From the NCBI GenBank assembly GCA_015680685.1, contig MNCI01004678.1, forward strand, positions 428,566 through 492,565: a DNA stretch of 64,000 nucleotides, in the 5' to 3' direction. Shown in pieces: positions 21,001 through 28,880 of this stretch. Below the pieces are notes generated by a model that saw only the letters and a list, made by a program, of their open reading frames with translations, made no database searches and had not been told where the DNA came from. Made by a program: the position numbers and the translations under genes. Each line of letters opens with the position of its first letter. Positions within the stretch are counted from its first letter, which is position 1. The DNA is from Gnetum montanum (Eukaryota > Streptophyta > Gnetopsida > Gnetales > Gnetaceae).

Positions 21001-23792
21001 TTGATATTTCAGAATTCATATTTTGCTAGATCTTAGGTTCAGTTCCTCTTGATAATTACAAAACATTACAACATAATATCTATATCTTTTTTATCATTCA
21101 AAATTGTCATAAGTTGCAAGGAAAGAGTTTTCAAAATAGATTCATGATAAGGGCAGTTCAAGATACATAATCAAATAAGGCACCTTCTTTTTTAGGTCAT
21201 CAGTGATGTGAATTTTTCCATCTTCTTATAAGCCTTGAAAGGTCATCACGTGACCTTTCTACAGCCATGGAGAGGGTACTTACACTCTACTATTTTAAAT
21301 TAAAAAGAGCAATGCATCACATTTAGATAAAATAAAATTAAAAAATAAAATATAAAGCTATAGTATTTGCACACAATATCTCTGATTTATGGGTTAGGTT
21401 CCTCCAACTTGATTCATAGGTCAAGTTCCTCAGTATGAGCATTCTTTTGCATCTCAACATACCTGTTTTGGCACTTGCGGCACACCTTAGAGCATTGTCC
21501 TTTGTTTTTCTTTTGTTTGTCAGCATCTCTGTTGAAATAGAACAGAAAATATTTTGGTTTCCCATATATTATTTATTATTATTATTTTAAAACATTTCTG
21601 GTATGTATTTTAAATCATATTTCTTATGCAAAAGTTATTTAAACATTTAATCATAATACATATAAAAATCCGGTCAACAAATTTATTACTATTCCAATTA
21701 GCCATTTCCACCACAATCCAAACAAAGCACACACACAAGTTGGCAACAAAACATGCACACAAACACACAGAAAGACTACTACAATTGTTAACGCAAAAAC
21801 TCAAGGAGAAGTGGTTCGTTACAGCATCTTCCAGTCTCATCTATACACAGAATTTGGTAATGAAAGCTGAGAGTTCTTTTGGTAGTACCCTTGTCCAGGT
21901 AGATGAGATTCTTAAAACTATGTGCCATGTGTTCCAGAAAGCCTTCTGCCCAGAACTCAATGGAAAAATTGGGGAGATGAACCTAGATTGAGATCCTTGC
22001 AAACAAGGACTGTTTTTATCACCTAGTTGCCACTTTGCGTTTGCCAACCCATGAGCACCAAAGAAGTTGGGGCCTCTTCCAAGGCCTGCATCACAATCTG
22101 CATTCAGTTGGAATCTGAATCACATCATGTGGGGTGGCATGATCAGAACATGTACCTATGAAATGTCTATTCATCTTGTGGCAATCCAATTGCAAATAGA
22201 TTCACATTTATAATATAGGTACACTCAAGATATATAATCCAATTAAAACTTTATAACTCAACATTGCCTTACCAGAATCAACTCATTACTTATGTAGTAG
22301 ACTAAACCTTAGTTGCTGGTATGTGACCTCAGAGACTAACTCCATCTTAAATGTTACTTCTTTTGCGTGAGTGTAGGAGGGGTAGGAGCCATGGCTCTGA
22401 CCCCTTGCAAAACCAGTTTCCACATGCAGGATTGCAGCCTCACTATAAACTCTCAATCATTGCACAGATATTCTTCTCCCATGGCCCTTTGTCCCCAGAT
22501 CTTACCCCCGTCAAGCCTACCCATTTCCATAACCATGTTTGTCTGCTTTTGACTGCCTCCCTTCCGAACACCTTGGCCTATGTACTGCTGCGCGTAGCAG
22601 CCCCGCTGCTGCACCTTGTGCCACCCCTGTTTGCTTGCACATTCCATTGCTGCTTCTTTGTAAGCTGATCTTCCTTAACTTTTTACTTAATTAATTATTG
22701 AATGTTGAAATGTAAGTGCTTTTCAATTTTTTTTTCCTGTAAAAATTCATATTCTCGAAAAGCTAAAGAATGGCACCTTATTTGAATGTCATGAATATGT
22801 ATAACTTTCAATACAAAGGATATTTGAGTTATAGATTACTCTGAATTTCATGTTTTAGAATATGGGGTGTTGTAAATCTGACACTGGCTTATTACTAACA
22901 AACATATGCACGATTCATATTTCACTGTAGGCTCAGAATCAATGGTGACTGGGTTATTGCTATACCTGATGTATACCATACAAATTTAAAATCTGAGATT
23001 GAGTTTATCATACTTGCATCTGATGGTCTCTGGGATTGCATGAAGAGGTTACATTGACATTTTTAATCCCTGAACTGTTATTGTTTAAATCATATGATCT
23101 GAGACTTTGATGGATCCATTTTGTACTAACAAATGTATAGCAGCAGTATGTGTGACAGTTTATTTATGTATTTTTTTTACAGTTCGGATGCTGTAAAGTT
23201 TGTAAGGGCTCAACTAAGAAAACATGGTGATGTGCAGGTGTAGAGACATCTCTATTGCTTCCATCTAATTCCATCTGACATATAAGTTAATAATGCTCAC
23301 GGCAATTTCTCATTTCTTGGGAATACTTATGCTTGGATCTGTTCTTATCTGTGATGCAGTTTGCTTGCGAAGCCCTTGCCAATGCTGCTTTGGTAAAGAA
23401 AACTTGAAGATTTCTTCTCAGTTTTTCATTAACTATAGCTCCAATCAGTTATTTCTGATTATGCTTTATTTATACTTTTATTTATTTCTTTCAAATATAT
23501 TACAATGTTGCGTTGCAGAATCAAAATGCTCAAGATAATATTAGCATTATTATTGCTGATTTGGGGTAAGAAAAGTGAACTGTAGATCATCAATTATAGC
23601 GACATAACATATTTTTATTATTATAGATTGCTAATAAATAAGTAGAAGCTTCTTACATATGTGCTTTACAGGAAAATCCTGCAGCAAAATGGATCAGAGG
23701 GGGGAGAACTTTTGATCATGGAATTTTTGCAAGCTGCCACGACAGTTGGCATCGTTGGTATCATAATGTGGTTATCCTTCTTGTCTGGATAA
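5941..23792 (+). CDS. PPH1: PPH1/TAP38-like thylakoid PP2C phosphatase, C-terminal half (7 exons visible, 5' part outside window)
   Basis: Plant PPH1/TAP38 is a plastid PP2C that dephosphorylates LHCII and reverses state transitions. Seven exons join in frame: 5941-6020, 6143-6196, 22931-23047, 23183-23237, 23360-23392, 23519-23565 and 23672-23792. In order they encode GRICGDISVSRAFGDIRFK (PP2C core), a metal-site motif ASDGLWD, QLRKHGDVQ, FACEALANAAL, the second metal motif QDNISIIIADLG, and a hydrophobic C-terminal segment (AATTVGIVGIIMWLSFLSG) before the TAA at 23790. This anchor and the QLRKHG and DNISIIIADLG runs are what identify PPH1 among PP2Cs. All splice sites are GT/AG and no exon has a frameshift or internal stop, so the visible part looks functional. 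The transit peptide and N-terminal motifs are not seen and are presumed to lie upstream of base 1. The third intron end is ambiguous by two codons. Confidence 0.9.
6143..6196 (+). CDS. PPH1: PPH1-like exon b
   Basis: The acceptor is AAAATCAG before 6143 and the donor is GTAAAT at 6197. It encodes the E/MLEEGVQKGKWTEKFVS stretch characteristic of PPH1 and ends two bases into an Arg codon. The intron before it is only 122 bp; the one after it is about 16.7 kb. Confidence 0.9.
6279..6400 (+). repeat. SINE head with clear tRNA-like A and B boxes
   Basis: TAACTCACTTGGTTAGAGCA closely follows the tRNA A-box form TAGCTCAGTTGGTTAGAGC. AAGTTCAAACTC, 43 bases further on, follows the B-box form. The anticodon arm does not fold into a proper tRNA and no acceptor stem pairs, so this is a SINE rather than a working tRNA gene. 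Confidence 0.6.
6930..7010 (+). repeat. SINE head, third copy in 1.3 kb
   Basis: A-box-like GTGGTTCAAGTGGTTAACTC and B-box-like GGTAGTTTGAATCAT are separated by about 40 bases. The body differs from the 6279 copy, so it is probably a different SINE subfamily. Confidence 0.5.
7050..7345 (+). mobile_element. Copia 5' LTR remnant with TATA box and primer-binding site
   Basis: A TATAAATA box at 7207-7214 precedes an AATGAAGATCAATAAGAG transcribed leader. A primer-binding-site-like TGGTATTCGAGC lies at 7324-7335, close to the initiator-Met tRNA complement TGGTATCAGAGC of plant Ty1/copia elements. It directly precedes the gag start at 7369. The LTR start near 7050 is approximate. Confidence 0.6.
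7369..9160 (+). pseudogene. Ty1/copia gag-protease-integrase fragment, truncated in integrase
   Basis: Start ATG at 7369 opens a UBN2-type gag (VFIGEDYYYWVAKMKTFL). Further on are gag helices (7640-7980), a CCHC knuckle CGFCHKDNHNELEC near 8180-8220, and a protease-like YVDSSCRHHMIGN near 8360, where the usual DSG/DSA is DSS. A gag_pre-integrase block follows (LGHVNFKSMDLMHKKG, 8740-8800). The integrase core has HMDLWG and SDRGGEF as its first two catalytic Asp sites (near 8900 and 9090). It breaks off at about 9160, before the catalytic Glu, RT and RNase H. Stops and frameshifts are frequent. The element is dead and lies in the large PPH1 intron in gene orientation. Confidence 0.85.
9161..13749. 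other. Intron sequence without a recognisable gene
   Basis: Several short frames exist, including a Pro/Ser-rich reading near 9705-9887 and a frame at 10375-10629, but none shows a known domain or codon-like constraint. A 16 bp repeat CACAATGGTTACCATC occurs twice near 10600-10630. A TGTAATGCCCC near 10252 could be an LTR start. The region is probably old retroelement material. Confidence 0.4.
13750..14957 (-). mobile_element. LTR relic (minus), homologous to the plus-strand LTR at 26679-28880
   Basis: Read on the minus strand from 14957, the order of blocks matches the interrupted LTR at 26.7-28.9 kb. These are CTCTATTAAATACTT, then TAGCATTATTTTAG, then GAGCTTGCTTGTCCAAGTC, a TATAAATAG promoter box (near 13915) and TATGCTAGTTTGAGG. 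Divergence is high, with many substitutions and indels. U5 may continue left towards 13400. No partner LTR in the same orientation was found nearby. Confidence 0.6.
14972..16011 (+). pseudogene. Unrecognised broken coding region in three frames
   Basis: Three neighbouring plus-strand readings follow each other: 14972-15193, 15195-15470 and 15514-16011. The middle one ends in an acidic Ser/Thr-rich stretch (SSNTEETSTSTSKSIRK). The last is a 165-residue reading with many aromatic and basic residues (for example WENEWEVNHMTVWYFYTKM). Composition and length look more like decayed protein than random sequence, but I do not recognise a family and no catalytic motif is visible. It could be retroelement, other mobile DNA or a host-gene fragment. 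Confidence 0.35.
16055..16490 (+). mobile_element. RTE-type LINE 3' tail
   Basis: The translation gives RWMLGETRKE, VVPIDEKIKESWLRWFDHML and KGRPKKYL. This is the conserved C-terminal signature of plant RTE LINEs (RWM..TR, KIRE..LRWFGHV, GRPK). It is followed by CCAACCCCATGTAGTTGGGAT and a short trinucleotide-rich tail. Stops break the frame. Confidence 0.75.
16333..16453 (+). repeat. 61 bp tandem duplication in the RTE tail
   Basis: The unit beginning CTCTTAATAGAAGCAAATGG at 16333 repeats from 16394, both ending in ATGTAGTTGGGAT. Only a few bases differ, so it is younger than the element's coding decay. Confidence 0.85.
16779..17380 (+). mobile_element. LTR-like dispersed repeat (plus), partner of 52545-53133 (minus)
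   Basis: It begins TGTCACACCCCAAAATTAAC, a common gypsy LTR start. It matches the reverse complement of 52545-53133 over about 590 bp in the same block order: CTTAGCAAGATCCATG, AGATACAAAGCC, ATACATAAGTGAACCATAAG, then ACCTTGGTGCCACTTGGAAC. The 3' boundary and target duplication are not resolved. Confidence 0.6.
17400..22920. other. Intron sequence, no gene recognised
   Basis: Short frames at 17716-17958, 18248-18460, 19036-19366, 21626-21991 and 22351-22668 show no domain. There are pyrimidine-rich stretches near 20640-20890 and AT-rich runs near 19600-20000. Three B-box-like words occur in 20908-21047, and a weak minus-strand SINE core lies at 22231-22295. Confidence 0.4.
22231..22295 (-). 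repeat. Weak SINE fragment (minus)
   Basis: Minus-strand order TTGATTCTGGTAAGGCAATG then TTGAGTTATAAAG follows the tail of the SINE copies at 44.4 and 46.4 kb. The A box is not recognisable. Confidence 0.35.
22931..23047 (+). CDS. PPH1: PPH1-like exon c
   Basis: It encodes GDWVIAIPDVYHTNLKSEIE and EFIILASDGLWDCMK, including the SDGLWD metal-binding motif. The acceptor is TTCACTGTAG; a second in-frame acceptor, GGCTCAG, six bases later would remove two codons. Using 22931 keeps the length I expect for the family. The donor is AG/GTTACA, weaker than its neighbours. Confidence 0.85.
23183..23237 (+). CDS. PPH1: PPH1-like exon d
   Basis: The acceptor is TTTTTTTTACAG and the donor is GTGTAG. It encodes SSDAVKFVRAQLRKHGDVQ; the first Ser codon is split with exon c. 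It is 55 bp long and ends in phase 0. Confidence 0.9.
23360..23392 (+). CDS. PPH1: PPH1-like exon e (33 bp micro-exon)
   Basis: An 11-codon exon (FACEALANAAL) between GTGATGCAG and GTAAAG. It keeps phase 0 on both sides and matches the family between QLRKHG and DNIS. Confidence 0.88.
23519..23565 (+). CDS. PPH1: PPH1-like exon f
   Basis: It encodes NQNAQDNISIIIADL plus two bases of Gly, including the conserved PP2C Asp-Asn metal site. The acceptor is GCGTTGCAG and the donor is GTAAGA. Confidence 0.9.
23672..23792 (+). CDS. PPH1: PPH1-like terminal exon g with membrane anchor
   Basis: The acceptor is GCTTTACAG. It encodes 39 residues ending in a hydrophobic segment of about 18 residues (TTVGIVGIIMWLSFLSG), then TAA at 23790-23792. 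This tail fits the C-terminal thylakoid anchor of PPH1/TAP38. Confidence 0.9.
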
Positions 23793-24018
23793 GGGGATAT
23801 GTTCCCTTCATATCCTTTTGGAGTCTAGTTGTGTTTTATGTCAAGGCAATCAATTTAGACTGTATATTTCACAAAATGGTTAATAACAAAATATCTGAAT
23901 AGTTTGATTTGATTAAGAAATATTTTTTTTGGCTTGGTTATTTTTATAGTTTGCAACCTTATGGACCCAATCTCTAGCTAATGATTTAGGTCATATGAAT
24001 ATGAACAAGCTAATCTTT

Positions 24019-24024
24019 AATAAA
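24019..24024 (+). terminator. Possible poly(A) signal AATAAA
   Basis: AATAAA lies 227 bases after the stop codon, in AT-rich sequence. It is plausible as the 3' end signal of the PPH1-like transcript, but no cleavage site can be fixed. Confidence 0.35.
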
Positions 24025-24067
24025 GTAACTTCCTCTTTGTTACATAATACAGTTGTAACTTCCGTAG

Positions 24068-24133
24068 GATGCCAAGTCTGTAGAACTTCTTAGGAAGAAG
24101 CTGAAGGAAGGTTCCACATTGCTACTTGCTTGA
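24068..24133 (+). other. Possible extra 3' exon (22 codons including stop)
   Basis: After a pyrimidine-containing stretch and an acceptor-like TTCCGTAG, an open reading begins DAKSVELLRKKLKEGSTLLL and stops with TGA at 24131. It could be an alternative last exon (in frame from exon d or e), a 3' UTR exon or chance. Joined to exon f it would stop after a few codons. Confidence 0.25.
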
Positions 24134-24139
24134 GCCTTA

Positions 24140-26510
24140 AGATGCTTGTCGTCTGCTGCTGTTTACTAGAACCTATTTGATGTTGATGATAGAGCAATTG
24201 TCAAGTTTTTAGGCAATGTCTGAACTGTCTTTGTTATTTTTCATTCCTTCATTATCATTTAGATGTTTGTGTTTTTATGTCTTGTAGTTATGTATCAAAG
24301 AAAAGCTACAAAGCCAAGAAAAATAGCTAGAAAATCATAGGAAAGCATAGTTTATACTAAGATACAAAAGCAAAAGGAGAAAAGTTAGTCCCACATGAAA
24401 AAGAATTCCAAATCCTCTCCACTCCTTAAGTTATAAATAGAAGCCAAGGGACTTTTTTGTAACACAATGGAGCATAACGTTGGAGCAGTGAGCAATGAAG
24501 CAAGTATGTTTCTCTTCAAGGTTTTCTTCCTTTTTTAATGCTCCATTTTGTATCCATTTGAAAGGGTGTTCTAGTTTCTTCATTCAAGATCCATGAAGAG
24601 CACTCTTGTTGCCTTAATGTAGCAATTGTTTCTCCCAAATCCAAGCTTTCCTATGGTTGGCCCTAGCTCAAGAACTTTTCACAATTTCCTTTATGTTACA
24701 CAAATCTCTCATTCTCACAACCAAAGCTCTCACAATTTTCGCACTCAAACCCTTACCATATTCTCACAAAATTTGTTAAAAGTTGAAAGAGCTCATGCAT
24801 CTTAAGGATGCTCTAGTTTTACTCTCTCATGGCCGTTTTATCTGTGTATAATTTGGCCATGTTTATTCTCTAGTTTTACATGCATTAGTTAGATAAATAT
24901 AGTAGGAGCAAGCTTTTGTAGAAATGTTTTTGTATGTGTGTTGGCTTGTAAGCCACTCTAAATTTGATGTTTACCGAATGCATGTCAATGCTTTTTCGTC
25001 CAATGTGTTAGTTGAATATGTATGGAGCTTTTAATTTAAAAAAATGAGTAGAGATTGAAGGTTTTTTGCATGTTTTTGGGGTAGGTTTCATTTGAAGGGC
25101 AAAGCCCATCTTAATTGCTCTAGATTGAATCTTTCTTGGTCATGCTTTGTGTAAGAATTCAAGAGACCCAAGCCTCTAAATGCTTGAGGTCCTCATGCTT
25201 TGTATTATTGGGCTTATTTCATGTCTTGTAAGCCCCATTTCAATCTATATTTCGAGTTTTAAGCATGGGCATATTGCATGCATGTTAAAACCCTCTTTTG
25301 CTAGTGTTGTGGACATAATTTCATGTTACCTTCTTATAATTGAGCTTTGAGTCTCTAGCCTTAAGCAACAACAATACCTCTTTCTCATCATCATTGCTTT
25401 TAGGCCTTTGATTTAGGTTGTGCTGGATGATAATTTTTATGTTTAGTCCTACTAAACACCATTTACATTGTATTTTTTTTTATTATGTTCCTAGCTTGCA
25501 TATGTAGACCTGAACATTAAGCCTAATGATTCCTTTGACCATCAAGTTGAAATACATGATAAATTCATTAGTGATCAAATCATGATTGACATTGTCATCT
25601 ATAAAATTTAGAAACTTACGATGGATTCTTGGATTCAATGACAGTATGTTCTTAGTAGGTGGTGTTGGGTTGTTTATCTAATATTATTTGATATTCTTAA
25701 TTAATGAGATATGTCAAAATCATAGTTCTTAGGAGTGCTTAGTTTGACAAAACTATTACTAAATTAATTTGGCCAGGTATTGTAACTTGGTCTCTAAAAC
25801 TACAATGATTATTCTAGTTTCAATAGGTATAATTGTTGCAAATTAGTCTTGACTTGCATTTTTCATTTGGACTTTTTTGAAACAGAATTTAGAAGTTAAT
25901 GGCATACATAAAAATTGAAAAGAACATCAAATGGAGTATTTAGTAGGCCATTTGCAACTAGCAAACAAGCAAGAAAATACCAAAAATTGTTTGGAGGGTA
26001 TTCTTAAGAAGCTTCTAGAAATGTGTTTCATTGAACATTTTTCTTGCAACCTTTGTAAGTTGTAAATACTTGTACCATTTGAACTTTCTTCTCTTCTTAT
26101 ATTCGAAATAGATAAACATGTTCACTAAAGTTGTTTTATGTTTTGCAACAATATATAGAAACAGTGTTGCATGACTACTAATTTTATCATTTGAAAAATT
26201 TATGATAAAACATGCAAGTGAAACAAAGTATTTAATGACTCTAGCTATATCAATAATATGTAATGAAAACAATTTTAAAAAACAAAAATAAAGTTAGAAA
26301 AAAAGATATCATACAATTGTGAAGAATCTTTGGGTTTTGTTACAACCCTTACCTTCCTCAATATTTGACTTGAAAGATTATACTTTGGGTATACCAACTT
26401 TCATGTCTTAGCCCCAAGGCATTTGCATTGATTTTTACATCTATTTTATGTGTTTCTAGGGTTTTGTTGCATCATTGTTTTTATTGTAATCGACCTATAT
26501 CGTTGCAACC
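24140..26510. other. Intergenic; probable copia LTR remnant at about 24290-24700
   Basis: GTTAGTCCCACATG followed by TATAAATAGAAGCC (near 24385-24445) is the usual promoter layout of plant copia LTRs. The boundaries are not resolved. The rest shows no coding frame. Confidence 0.4.
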
Positions 26511-26515
26511 CCTAA

Positions 26516-26593
26516 GTTACAAGTCATAATGTTTATGTATATCACAACATGCACGTTACAAGTCATAATGTTTATGTATATCACAACATGCAC
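26516..26593 (+). repeat. Perfect 39 bp tandem duplication
   Basis: Two adjacent copies of a 39 bp unit starting GTTACAAGTCATAATG and ending ACAACATGCAC, at 26516-26554 and 26555-26593, with no mismatch seen. Confidence 0.9.
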
Positions 26594-26678
26594 AGATTCG
26601 CACACCAAATCTGCTAAGCACTATGTTGTACCTTTTGCAATATTGTTTTGCAAAGTGTAAATTCATGCCAAGGAAAAA

Positions 26679-28880
26679 TGTACTACCCTACGTTTGTACA
26701 TGTGACCTTTGGACTCTATTAAATACTTGAACTTGTTTTAAAGCTTATATATATTTGTAGATGTGCTTGATACTTCTAAGTATTATGAAGACTTTTGATT
26801 AGATGACATAAATAAGTTTATCATTTATTTCTAATTATTTATTGTTTTAAGTTAAAAATATATATTTTATTAATAAGTGAGTGGTGCAAGGGCACCTCAA
26901 TAGACTTCAATAGGATCCAATCCACAACTTCCAAGTAGATATAGCTTAGAAAATAAGAACAACATAATGAAATAGAGAAAAATCTCCTTATATTAAGAAA
27001 ATTCTCAAAATACATAGAAAATATATCAAACATGAGTCGCCATGCTCAACTCACAACTCTCCCACAGATTTTAGAGGCTTGTCTCATCTCAATCCTCAAT
27101 TGCTCATCATTGAGCCCAAGCTCAAGACAAGACACTTATAAGAGATTCCCTCAACCTTTCTCAAGTTCTCTCCCTTGCCTCTCACTCAATTTCCTTGTAG
27201 AAGCTCTCTTTTTGCAGAAGCTTTCCTCCCTCAACTCTCACGAGCTTTCTCTCTCTTGCTCATGGTTTAGCCTTTGGCAATTGGCACTTTGGCACTAACA
27301 ATGGTGAATTACATCGATATTTATAAGCAACTAGAGGACAAGAAACCTAGAAACATTTCCTCAACTTAACTTGAGGTTCTTTAGCTATTTCCCAAGTCTT
27401 CTCACTTTCTCCCTAGCTATTTTCATCTTGCTTTGGCTGTTTCCCAAATTGGGATGAGCATTTTCAGAAGTTTCCCCATCCGTCTGGGTCGTCTCTGACT
27501 TTGTTGGGACATCTTTTACGAAAACCTAGCTCTTGGGTGGGATGTCTATTGCTTTTTTGGGATTTTCCAAATTTTGATGGGACATCTTAGCTGGGATGTT
27601 CCACTTTTTGGCAATATGTCTCACTTGTAGGTGCCAAACACAAAAATGCTCATTTTGATGCTTGGAAGCTTCGAATGCCTCCAAACAAGTCCCCATAGAC
27701 CTTGGAACCCCCTAAACTCATCAAAATGAGCCCAAAACACCTTGAAACATGCCAAAATATCCAAGAATCATCCTTAAAAAAATCAACATAGGAAGACACA
27801 ACATGTAGGGTAGAACTAAGGAAATCAAAAGAAATGTCCTTATACGAGTAAGCATAAAAAAACCTAGTATTATTTTAGAAAAATACTATGAAATTAATGT
27901 AATGTAAATCCATGGTTTATTTTGGTGTTTAGTTAAACTTTTTAATTTATTAAATATTTAATTAATTAAAATACATAAATAATTCAAGTTAGGCTAAGAT
28001 CAAATTTGGTGTGCTAACTCAATTTTATATCTAAAACATAGATATATAAAGAGTTTCTCAATTTGAATTCTAGACTTTGAGATTTTAATGTTAAAAAAAT
28101 AAGAAAGTACATTGTGGAATCATATTTTCTTTAATTCAATTAAAATATTAATTTCTAGTATGGTAGTTATGACATGTTTGCGCTTGTTACAATTGGCTTG
28201 ACATGTTTAAAATGTTGGTTGTACAAAAAGTAAGTGTCAATGATTTTTACTAGATAAATTATAGAAAATGAAAATAGATAAAAGGCCAAAAATAACTTAG
28301 AATACTAGTTAAGCTTATAAAGTAAAATTGACTTACAACAAACCAAAAAATGTCGGGTTACATGAACAGTCAGTGTGGGATGGTGAGGTATGCTTTATGA
28401 CATGCTTATGATATCTTTTTTCTAATATGCTAATTGTCCACTTTATATTAATGGCTAGAGAAGGGACAAAGGACTAATTTAGTAAGGGACATGTGGCTAT
28501 CTTGAGTGTTCTTACTCTAAAATGTCTACTCCTTTATAAGAGCTTGCTTGTCCAAGTCTAGTAGTAATGATGCCATGAATAAAAAAAGGATTTTTGGGGA
28601 ATGGGTTGTCTAGTCTTTGCCCAATCTCTAAACTTTTGTGCACAAATCTTTGTCTAAGCCTTGGGATCTTCATCTTATAAATAGTAGGGGTTTTGCTCTC
28701 ATTGTCATCTCTTTCCTAGAGAGGGGAGATTATGCTAGTTTGAGGTGTGAGAAGTAGAGGAGAGGAAGAGAGAGGGCATTGTATGGAGCTACTTCTACCT
28801 TGTCTTTTAGGTTGAGCATGAGGGTTGTCTTAGTAATTGTTATGAGCTTTTGTGAAGGCATAGGAGGCTCAATTTGTTCT
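26679..28880 (+). mobile_element. LTR relic (plus), interrupted by a nested insertion
   Basis: It starts TGTACTACCCTACG at 26679. Up to about 26868 it matches the U3 start of the minus-strand relic at 14957, and the match resumes at about 27838. The TATAAATAG box is near 28677, and a short transcribed leader follows. Homology ends near 28870-28880, where the sequence joins the dead chromovirus. Confidence 0.6.
26869..27838 (-). mobile_element. Nested solo-LTR-like insertion (minus)
   Basis: About 970 bp splits two halves of the surrounding LTR. On the minus strand it has a TTATAAATATCGATG promoter-like box (near 27320) and ends in GCACCACTCA. Its exact ends and target duplication are not resolved. 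Confidence 0.45.

Larger units (their letters stand above)
6197..22930 (+). other. Giant intron of the PPH1-like gene (about 16.7 kb)
   Basis: It begins GTAAAT at 6197 and ends TTCACTGTAG at 22930. Its contents are listed separately: SINE heads, a copia fragment, LTR relics, an RTE LINE tail and an unrecognised broken coding region. The other visible introns are 106-135 bp, so growth is confined to this one. Confidence 0.85.

Noticed and set aside
22351-22668. Plus-strand frame of about 100 codons and an overlapping frame
   Set aside because: Composition follows local C-rich sequence, no known domain, and it lies inside the intron just before a real exon.
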